From JAXDLH01 sp034666705 (lineage in GTDB: Bacteria; Chloroflexota; UBA6077; SHYK01), in contig JAXDLH010000450.1 of assembly GCA_034666705.1 (NCBI GenBank), forward strand, positions 1-14,928: DNA of 14,928 nt, read 5' to 3'. Shown piece after piece: positions 7,376 through 13,222 of this stretch. The notes under the pieces were generated by a model. It was not told the origin of the DNA, did not search any database, and saw nothing but the letters and a program-made list of their open reading frames with translations. Position 1 is the stretch's first letter, and each line of letters starts with the position of its first letter. The translations under genes were made by a program, and so were the position numbers.

Positions 7376-8314
7376 TCAGGCTTGAGCGAAAACTCCTGCC
7401 TTGCCGCGAACCACGGGATTGCGCAGCGTGCCGATGCCGTCGATGGTGATCGCCACCTCGTCGCCTGCCTCCAGCGTGAATGGCGTTTCCGGCACCAGGC
7501 CCGTGCCGGTGCACAGCACCACGCCCTCCGGGAATTCATCCTCACGGAAGAGATAGGCGATGAGCTCATCCAGGCGGCGGTGCAGCTCGCTGGTGCTCGT
7601 CGCACTCTCCCAGCAGGTCGCGCCGCCGCGCACGATGCGCATGTGGATACCCAGTGCGTACGGGTCGGCGACCTCCCACGCAGGAGTAATGCCGGGGCCC
7701 AGGGCGCAGGAGCCGGCGTAGAGCTTAGCCTGCGGCAGGTAGAGCGGGTTCTCGCCCTCGATGCTGCGTGAGCTCACGTCGTTTGCAATGGTGTAGCCCA
7801 CAATCGTGCCGCACGCATTGGCGACGACCGCCAGTTCCGGCTCTGGTACGTTCCATGCCGAATCTGCCCTGATGACGATGGGCCGGCCCGGTCCGGCAAC
7901 CCGGCGCGCATTGGCCTTGAAGAATAGCTCCGGGCGCTGCGCTCGATAGACCTTCGTATAGATGTCTGGAGTGGCGCTCTCCTCGACCCGCGCCTCCTCG
8001 GACCGCTTGTAGGTCACGCCGGCTGCCCAGACCTCCGTGCCGCCGTCGATCGGCGCGAGGGGTGGGCCTGCCTCGCAAGTCGCCGGCCCGTGAGCCGCGG
8101 CCTCGACGAAGCGCTGCAGCATATCCTGGTCATCGCGCAGCAGATCGGCCAGCCGGATCGGTGCGTTTTCGAGCGGGGCGCGTAGCGAGCCGGCGGCGTA
8201 CCGCACCGCCGGTCGTCCGTTCGCCGCGGCGCGGACGATCTGCAACGTGCCGGTATCATGGGACACGAACAACCCCGCGAGCGATGCGTTCCTGGGCCAC
8301 TCTGGGGCAGCCAC
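7376..8314 (-). CDS. Fumarylacetoacetate hydrolase-fold protein, 2-keto-3-deoxy-D-arabinonate dehydratase-like
   Basis: About 312 residues if GTG 8314 is the start. The C-terminal FAH fold is clear. EVWAAGVTYKRSEEARVEES and VYRAQRPELFFKANARRVAG precede the metal-binding pair in WNVPEPELAVV (E158 and E160 in this numbering), followed by ANDVSSRSIEGENPLYLPQA (D179, E188) and K197, and the CTGTGLVPE loop near 268-276. This run of motifs resembles 2-keto-3-deoxy-D-arabinonate dehydratases more than FAH itself. A divalent-metal hydratase/dehydratase or C-C hydrolase acting on a 2-keto acid is likely; in this context it might process a ring-cleavage product. The start is uncertain: no good Shine-Dalgarno precedes 8314, TTG 8272 and GTG 8266 are alternatives, and the open frame to 8461 would overlap the divergent promoter. 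Confidence 0.82.
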   Translation of the reverse strand: MAAPEWPRNASLAGLFVSHDTGTLQIVRAAANGRPAVRYAAGSLRAPLENAPIRLADLLRDDQDMLQRFVEAAAHGPATCEAGPPLAPIDGGTEVWAAGVTYKRSEEARVEESATPDIYTKVYRAQRPELFFKANARRVAGPGRPIVIRADSAWNVPEPELAVVANACGTIVGYTIANDVSSRSIEGENPLYLPQAKLYAGSCALGPGITPAWEVADPYALGIHMRIVRGGATCWESATSTSELHRRLDELIAYLFREDEFPEGVVLCTGTGLVPETPFTLEAGDEVAITIDGIGTLRNPVVRGKAGVFAQA

Positions 8315-8349
8315 ATCTTGAGGCGGCGCTCGGAGCCAGCCATAGCTAA

Positions 8350-8389
8350 GGCGACGCGATTTGACAGGGCGTCGCCAGCGTGATACTAG
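8350..8389 (+). promoter_or_regulatory. Putative promoter of Rieske oxygenase 1 with inverted-repeat operator framing the -35 box
   Basis: A consensus TTGACA lies at 8361-8366. Candidate -10 boxes are GATACT (8382-8387, 15-base spacer) and TACTAG (8384-8389, 17-base spacer). The -35 box is centred in an 8-bp perfect inverted repeat, GGCGACGC (8350-8357) and GCGTCGCC (8369-8376), with an 11-base gap. A protein bound there would cover the -35 region and would also lie 36-62 bp upstream of the proposed start of the divergent FAH-fold gene. Confidence 0.55.
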
Positions 8390-8463
8390 CACAGCATCTT
8401 CCGAGCCACGCTGCGCGCGGCCGGGGATTGGTACCTGGATATCCGACCGCAAAAGGAGCAACC

Positions 8464-9669
8464 GTGCTTACACAGGCAGAGAATGAGCGACTGACGAAGG
8501 TCGGCCCCGGCGCGCCGATGGGCGAGCTGTACCGTCGCTACTGGCTCCCGGTGGCGGCCACCGTCGAGATGGAGACCGAGCCCGTCAAAGCCGTGCGGAT
8601 TCTCGGCGAGGACCTCGTGCTGTTCCGCGATCCTCGCGGCCGCTACGGCTTGGTCGGCAACAAGTGCCTGCACCGCCGCGTCGATATGGTCTTCGGGATG
8701 GTGGGGGACGACGGGCTGCGCTGTCCCTACCACGGCTGGCTGTACGACCGCACCGGCCAGTGCATCGAGCAGCCTGCCGAGGACATGGAGGCTCCGGACA
8801 GCACGTTCCGGGAGCGCGTCCGGCTGAGCGCCTACCCGGTGCAGGAGCTCGGCGGCCTCGTCTTCGCCTACCTTGGTCCGAATCCTGCCCCGCTGCTCCC
8901 GCGCTGGGAGGCGCTGGTAAAGGGCGAGACGAACCGGCCCGCGATCGGCTGGTCGATCCTCCCGTGCAACTACCTGCAGATCATGGAGAACTCGCTCGAC
9001 CAGACGCACGTCGAGTGGCTGCATCGCCGCTTCGACAACTACGTGCTGCAGCGCAAGGGCCGCGATGACCTCAAGTATGAGGTGCGGCACCACGAGAAGA
9101 TCGGCGCCGACGTGTTCGAGTACGGCATCGTCAAGCGTCGGATGTGGAAGGGCGGCACCGAGCAAGATCCCGAGTGGCGCATCGGCCACCCGGTGCTCTT
9201 CCCCAATATCCTGCTGAACGGCGCGCAGACCCTGCAGATTCGGGTGCCCATCGACGACGAGCACACGATGCACTGGTGGTACCCCGCGCGGGTGATGCCG
9301 CGCGACAAGGCCGCAGCCAAAGCGGCGGATACGCGCCTCTACCATGTGCCGCTGCCTGGCGTGACGGAGAACGGCCATCCGACGTGGGACGTGCTCGACA
9401 ACAACCTCGGCCAGGATATGGCGATGTGGTACACGCAGGGCGGCGTCGCCGACCGCTCGGAGGAGAAGCTCGGGACTTCTGACAAGGCGATCATCCTGTA
9501 CCGCCGGCTGCTCGAGGACAACGTACAGAAGGTCGAGCGCGGTGAGGACCCGATGGGCGTCTTCCGCGACCCGGCCCAGAACGTCTGCATTCACGTGCCA
9601 ACCGAGGACGACGAAGGTGGCATCGAGGAGCGCCGGATCCGGTCCGTCCCCGGCCGCGTCGTCGCGTAA
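8464..9669 (+). CDS. Rieske non-heme iron oxygenase, phthalate 4,5-dioxygenase-type alpha subunit (Rieske 1)
   Basis: 401 residues from GTG 8464, preceded by AAAAGGAG (8451-8458) with a 5-base spacer. The opening ENERLTKVGPGAPMGELYRR, then YWLPVA, is characteristic of this family. The Rieske [2Fe-2S] ligands are C68 and H70 (KCLHRR) and C87 and H90 (CPYHGW). CLH replaces the more common CPH. The mononuclear iron site has D-x2-H-x4-H at D179/H182/H187, with the third ligand most likely D318 in NNLGQDMAMW, followed by the family pattern EEKLGTSDKAIILYRRLL. It should hydroxylate an aromatic or related substrate using O2 and electrons from a separate reductase, which is not in the window. It is probably the first gene of a plus-strand unit with the bicupin. 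Confidence 0.93.
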   Translation: MLTQAENERLTKVGPGAPMGELYRRYWLPVAATVEMETEPVKAVRILGEDLVLFRDPRGRYGLVGNKCLHRRVDMVFGMVGDDGLRCPYHGWLYDRTGQCIEQPAEDMEAPDSTFRERVRLSAYPVQELGGLVFAYLGPNPAPLLPRWEALVKGETNRPAIGWSILPCNYLQIMENSLDQTHVEWLHRRFDNYVLQRKGRDDLKYEVRHHEKIGADVFEYGIVKRRMWKGGTEQDPEWRIGHPVLFPNILLNGAQTLQIRVPIDDEHTMHWWYPARVMPRDKAAAKAADTRLYHVPLPGVTENGHPTWDVLDNNLGQDMAMWYTQGGVADRSEEKLGTSDKAIILYRRLLEDNVQKVERGEDPMGVFRDPAQNVCIHVPTEDDEGGIEERRIRSVPGRVVA

Positions 9670-9741
9670 CTCCGAGGCCTCGCCGCGTTAGCGAATGGAT
9701 GTGCACCATCGATCCGCAGCGCGGTCGGTCGCATTCAACTA

Positions 9742-9779
9742 TTGACGTGAGCCCCGATCCCACGTAGGATCGGGGCTCA
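9742..9779 (+). promoter_or_regulatory. Putative bicupin promoter overlapped by a 13-bp perfect inverted repeat
   Basis: TTGACG (9742-9747) and TAGGAT (9765-9770) are spaced by 17 bases. An inverted repeat, TGAGCCCCGATCC (9748-9760) and GGATCGGGGCTCA (9767-9779), with a 6-base loop CACGTA, covers the spacer and the -10 box. It can be an operator, or a strong hairpin ending the Rieske 1 transcript 78 bp after its stop codon. No T-tract follows, which weakens the intrinsic-terminator reading. Confidence 0.6.
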
Positions 9780-9842
9780 GCATCGAACAACCAGGGCCGG
9801 GCCACCATAGGCCCATCGTCACTGGACCCGAATGGAGCGTGT

Positions 9843-10964
9843 ATGGCTGCAACTGCACCGCAACCGAACGTCGAAAATACCTGGACATCGCGATCGGCGT
9901 ACGACCGCTGGCTCGCCTCGCTCGATCTGCCGGTGTACCGGGACCATTCAGTCGAGAACCTGGGCACCGTCGAGTTGAAGTGGTGGCCCGAGCGTGAATG
10001 CTACGCCGGCTTCCTCCAGTTGAAGGGTATGGAGGATATCCACGAGGCGCGCATCACGGAGATCCCCCCGGGAAAGACAATCGCCCCGAACCGCCTCGCC
10101 CTCGAGGAGCTGGTCTATGTGGTCAAGGGCCGCGGGATCTGCACGATCTGGGGCGCCGACGACATGCCGAAGAAGTCGTTCGAGTGGGGCGAGCACGCCA
10201 TCTTCATGATTCCACCGAACTACACGTACCAGCTCAGCAGCGTGCAGGGGAACACCCCGGCGCGTGTGCTGCAAACGAACTATCTGCCGATGGCGCTGCT
10301 CAGTGTGCCGAAGCTCGACTTCTTCCTCAAGAACCCAATGGTCGATCTGGACCTGCTCTATGGCGCCGACGAGAACCCGTTCTCCAAGGCCGTGGTGACG
10401 CACCCCACCGGCAACCAGTCGGGACTGCGCAACCTGTGGATAGGCAACTTCTTCCCGGACATGGCCGTGTGGGAGGACCTCGAGCCCTACCGGACGCGCG
10501 GCGCCGGCGGCACCACGGTCTATTTCCGGTCGAAGACTGGCAAGGGCGGGCACATGTCCGTCTTCCCGCCGGGCCGCTACAAGATGGCGCACCGCCACGG
10601 GCCGGGCCGCGTGATCGTGATCCCCGCCGGCGAGGGCTACTCGCTGGTGTGGCCGCCCGGTGGCGAGAAGATCATGCTCCCGTGGAAGGAAGGCACCGTC
10701 TTCACCCCGCCGGACCAGTGGTACCATCAGCACTTCAACGTGGGGACCGAGCCCGCGCGCTACATCGCCTTCGGCCCCCCGCGGATCCTCAGCGGCCACT
10801 TCAACTTCATCAAAGACCAGCAGATCGCCTATACCGACGAGGAGCCATGGATCCGCCAGAAGTTCGAGGAGGAGCTCGCCAAGCACGGCCTCACCTCGGA
10901 CATCCCGGAAGAGGCGTACACCAATCCCAACTACGCCTGGGACTACGGTGACGACGGCGACTGA
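9843..10964 (+). CDS. Bicupin protein with a three-His metal site in the C-terminal domain
   Basis: 373 residues from ATG 9843, with TGGAG five bases upstream. Two cupin barrels follow a helical lead (DRWLASLDLPVYRDH). The N-terminal cupin (about 55-150) has EIPPGKTIAPNRLALEELVY, where the usual His pair is replaced by N-R, so this half probably binds no metal. The C-terminal cupin (about 225-315) reads GRYKMAHRHGPGRVIVIPAG (244-263), giving H250 and H252, and PPDQWYHQHFN (289-299), giving H295. The Glu expected a few residues after H-x-H is absent. A three-His iron or manganese site would suit a ring-cleaving or C-C-cleaving dioxygenase such as those of the gentisate dioxygenase superfamily, but no close identity is recognised. 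The surrounding oxygenase genes support a catabolic role. Confidence 0.82.
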   Translation: MAATAPQPNVENTWTSRSAYDRWLASLDLPVYRDHSVENLGTVELKWWPERECYAGFLQLKGMEDIHEARITEIPPGKTIAPNRLALEELVYVVKGRGICTIWGADDMPKKSFEWGEHAIFMIPPNYTYQLSSVQGNTPARVLQTNYLPMALLSVPKLDFFLKNPMVDLDLLYGADENPFSKAVVTHPTGNQSGLRNLWIGNFFPDMAVWEDLEPYRTRGAGGTTVYFRSKTGKGGHMSVFPPGRYKMAHRHGPGRVIVIPAGEGYSLVWPPGGEKIMLPWKEGTVFTPPDQWYHQHFNVGTEPARYIAFGPPRILSGHFNFIKDQQIAYTDEEPWIRQKFEEELAKHGLTSDIPEEAYTNPNYAWDYGDDGD

Positions 10965-11001
10965 GCCTGAGCATCCGTTAGGCAGGGCGCTGAAGTAATC
11001 A

Positions 11002-11079
11002 CGTCCGGAACACCGTGAGGGATCTCCCGGAGAAGAGGCCGCTTGCCTCTCCGGGAGATCCCTCACGGCGTTCCGGACG
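11002..11079. terminator. Long hairpin (32-bp arms) between convergent transcription units
   Basis: The arms 11002-11033 and 11048-11079 are complementary at 31 of 32 positions; the exception is A11012 opposite C11069. The 14-base loop contains AGAGGC, which can alternatively pair with GCCTCT (11045-11050). It begins 37 bp after the bicupin stop and ends 56 bp before the convergent fusion-gene stop. On the plus strand it is followed by ATATATACG. It probably stops transcription from both sides, but the arms are much longer than a usual terminator stem, so a small palindromic mobile element is an alternative. Confidence 0.8.
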
Positions 11080-11135
11080 ATATATACGTTGGTCCCGCCC
11101 CGCGGGTTGCAGACCTCGCCGCTGGCTGGATCCCG

Positions 11136-12764
11136 CTAGATAACCGCCAGCATGTGGCATTGGACGTGAGAGCGGCCCTGAGAGCCCAGCTTCATGACCT
11201 GCCGGGCGGGGCGATCCGCCGGGTCGGGGAAGGCGCGTTGCCAGGCCGCGTCGATCGCCGGCAGGTCCGCGTAGTCCTGCACCAGCAGTGTCATCTGCCC
11301 GATGTCGGCCAGCGAGCCACCGCCGTTCTTCACCAATGCCTCGATGTTCGCGAGGCAAAAGCTGGCCTGGGCCGCGGCGCCCTCGACCGGCTCTAGCTGG
11401 TTCGTGCCGTGCGGATCGATGCCGGACACGCCGGAGGAGGCCATCAGGTCGCCGATGCGCGCGCCGAGGGGGATCGGGTCGTGGTGCTGGTGGACTGGAA
11501 TCTCGTGGTTGGAGCGCTGGCCGCCAATGCGCCCGATGACCTGGAGCTGGATCTGGCCGTTCATCGGGTAGCGGAACGTCTTGCGCGCCGCCTGGTAGCC
11601 ACCGACTGGCCACGCCTTTAGGTACACGTCCACCATGTAGGGCTGATAGGCGAAATCGCTCAGGTACACCCACTGGAGGACGACGTCTTCCACGGTGCCG
11701 CCGGCCTGCTTCATGAAGACCGCCATGTTGTCGAAGCACTGGTCCGTCTGTGCTTCGGGACCCTCTACAGTCTTCCCGGTGGCAAGGTCCTGCGGCACGA
11801 TGACCGACGAGAAGACGTAGTCGCCAATGCGCACGCCGTTGGGCAGCGGGTCGCGGTGGGCGAGCCCCTCTACCTCGATGCGTTGTCGCTGCCCCCCGAC
11901 GACGCCGAACGCCTGCAGCTCGACGGCCTCGCCCCCGGGGAGTGGATACGATGTGGTCTTGCGAGCCGGGCGGTTGTCACCCGGGTATAGCTCGAGCCAG
12001 CCCGGGTTGATGAACGGACGGTAGTCCTGGCTGTCGATAAAGTTGCTGACCAGCCCCACGTTATCGAGCGACAGTCCGGCGCGCTCGACGAGCGCCCGCA
12101 GGTTGCGCCAGGCGAGCGCGAACTGCTGCTTGGGGGTTTCGCCAAGCCGCCCGGTCGCCAGGTCGACGCCGCGAATCGCAGACGTGAAGAAGAGATTCCC
12201 GATCTGGACGAGGTCGGGCGCGATGCCCTCCGCATTGGCGCCGCTCGGAGCGAGCCCCGGCAAGTTCGTTGCTTTGCGCTTCGTCGCTGCGGTCATCGTC
12301 GTGCTCCTTTCCCCTTCGCCGGTCCGGGTGCGCGCTGCAACGGGTTCGGCGCCATCCAACGCCATCGCATCGATGCCGACGCGGGCTAACTCCTCATCGC
12401 GCTCCGGAGCGTTGCCGTGTACCCCGATGCCGCCAACCGCCTGGCCAGCGCCGCGGATCGTCAGGCCGCCAGTCAGGGTGGTCAACATCGGGTCGGCCCA
12501 GTCGGCCAGCGTGCGCCCGTCCTCCAGGATCTGGTGGCGGTAGCCGCGCGTGTCGCGCGCCATGAAGGCGGCAGTGTACGCCTTGCGGATGGCGTGGCGC
12601 ATGTCATTCGCGGTCGCGCCATCCATGCGCACGGCGTGCACGACCTCGCCGTTCTCGTCGGCGACGGCCACCGCAATCGGTCGGTCGGCAGGGGCGACGG
12701 CTCGAAAGGCGGCCTCGACGGCGCGGCGCGCGGCCTCCAGCCCGATTGAGCGCTTCTCGAACAC
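11136..12764 (-). CDS. GlcG/HbpS-like (DUF336) domain fused to three tandem RidA domains
   Basis: 542 residues without a stop. The start is GTG 12764, with GGAGGA upstream. Residues about 5-137 form a GlcG/HbpS-like domain: IAVAVADENGEVVHAVRMDG, KAYTAAFM, then DPMLTTLTGGLTIRGAGQAV (91-110), GGIGVHG and RDEELARVGIDAM. After a linker of about 20 residues, M157 begins three RidA/YjgF-type domains at about 180-300, 301-425 and 426-542. Each keeps the Arg equivalent to the carboxylate-binding R105 of E. coli RidA: R268 (RPARKTT), R394 (AARKTFRYP) and R521 (RPARQVMK). RidA domains hydrolyse imine/enamine intermediates; relatives deaminate 2-aminomuconate or act in pyrimidine breakdown. GlcG/HbpS domains bind heme or small ligands, and their role is poorly known. 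It is the last gene of the minus-strand operon, 27 bp after the stand-alone GlcG/HbpS-like gene. It may be two proteins: see the internal site at 12294-12310. Confidence 0.8.
   Translation of the reverse strand: MFEKRSIGLEAARRAVEAAFRAVAPADRPIAVAVADENGEVVHAVRMDGATANDMRHAIRKAYTAAFMARDTRGYRHQILEDGRTLADWADPMLTTLTGGLTIRGAGQAVGGIGVHGNAPERDEELARVGIDAMALDGAEPVAARTRTGEGERSTTMTAATKRKATNLPGLAPSGANAEGIAPDLVQIGNLFFTSAIRGVDLATGRLGETPKQQFALAWRNLRALVERAGLSLDNVGLVSNFIDSQDYRPFINPGWLELYPGDNRPARKTTSYPLPGGEAVELQAFGVVGGQRQRIEVEGLAHRDPLPNGVRIGDYVFSSVIVPQDLATGKTVEGPEAQTDQCFDNMAVFMKQAGGTVEDVVLQWVYLSDFAYQPYMVDVYLKAWPVGGYQAARKTFRYPMNGQIQLQVIGRIGGQRSNHEIPVHQHHDPIPLGARIGDLMASSGVSGIDPHGTNQLEPVEGAAAQASFCLANIEALVKNGGGSLADIGQMTLLVQDYADLPAIDAAWQRAFPDPADRPARQVMKLGSQGRSHVQCHMLAVI
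12294..12310 (-). promoter_or_regulatory. Strong internal ribosome binding site and ATG for the RidA portion
   Basis: Inside the fusion frame, AAAGGAG (12310-12304) lies seven bases before an in-frame ATG (12296-12294). Initiation here would give a 386-residue triple-RidA protein. In the +1 frame relative to the GlcG/HbpS-like domain, a TGA overlaps this ATG as ATGA. The layout therefore looks like a translationally coupled gene pair that has become one frame. Confidence 0.7.
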
Positions 12765-12791
12765 GGCCGTTCCTCCGCTGCTCCCGGCTGG

Positions 12792-13217
12792 CTAGGCCTC
12801 CGGGTCGAGTCCCATCGCGGTCAACCCGATGCGCGCCAGTTGTTCGTCGCGCTTCGTGGAGTTGCCGCTCAGCGCGATGCCGCCGACGACCTTGCCGTGG
12901 GACTTGACCACGAGCCCGCCCTGCAGACTGGTGAGCATCGGATCGCCCCAATCCTCCAGGGTGCGCCCCTCCGCCTTGACCACGGTATCCCGAAAGATCA
13001 CTGTGTCCATGCCAAGGGTCGACGCTGAGTAAGCCTTCGCGCGGGCGCGGCGGACCATCCGGGCCGCCGCGCCGTCCTGACGCGCACAACAGATCAGGTC
13101 GCCGTGCGCGTCGGTAACGGCGATGGCCACCGGGTTGTCGCGCTCGGTCGTCGCGGCCAGGATCGTGTTGAGGGCGCGCCGCGCCTCCTCGAGGCCGATC
13201 GACTCGTGCGTGTTCAT
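12792..13217 (-). CDS. Stand-alone GlcG/HbpS-like (DUF336) protein
   Basis: 141 residues from ATG 13217. GlcG/HbpS-like features are SIGLEEARRALNTIL (6-20), PVAIAVTDAHGDLICCARQD (29-48), RARAKAYSAS (57-66), DPMLTSLQGGLVV (92-104), VVGGIALSG (110-118) and KRDEQLARIGLTAMG (122-136). No signal peptide is visible, so it is probably cytoplasmic. The gene begins five bases after the Rieske 2 stop, with no clear Shine-Dalgarno of its own, so its translation is likely coupled to the oxygenase. It is a paralogue of the N-terminal domain of the next gene, matching it motif for motif (for example DWGDPMLTSLQGG against DWADPMLTTLTGG). The cysteines C43 and C44 are not shared. Family members bind heme or small molecules; a catalytic or chaperone role beside the oxygenase is plausible but unproven. 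Confidence 0.87.
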   Translation of the reverse strand: MNTHESIGLEEARRALNTILAATTERDNPVAIAVTDAHGDLICCARQDGAAARMVRRARAKAYSASTLGMDTVIFRDTVVKAEGRTLEDWGDPMLTSLQGGLVVKSHGKVVGGIALSGNSTKRDEQLARIGLTAMGLDPEA

Positions 13218-13222
13218 CGCCG

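Noticed and set aside
8361..8461. Longer N-terminus of the FAH-fold protein (TTG 8461)
   Set aside because: It would cover the Rieske 1 promoter and ribosome binding site, and the added residues match nothing in the family.
8386..9594. 402-codon minus-strand frame antisense to Rieske 1
   Set aside because: No recognisable domain; rich in Val/Ala/Leu/His/Arg as expected for the complement of a GC-rich gene. The plus strand carries all Rieske motifs.
9948..11066. 372-codon minus-strand frame antisense to the bicupin
   Set aside because: No motif, and it runs into the hairpin at 11002-11079. The plus-strand bicupin explains the region.
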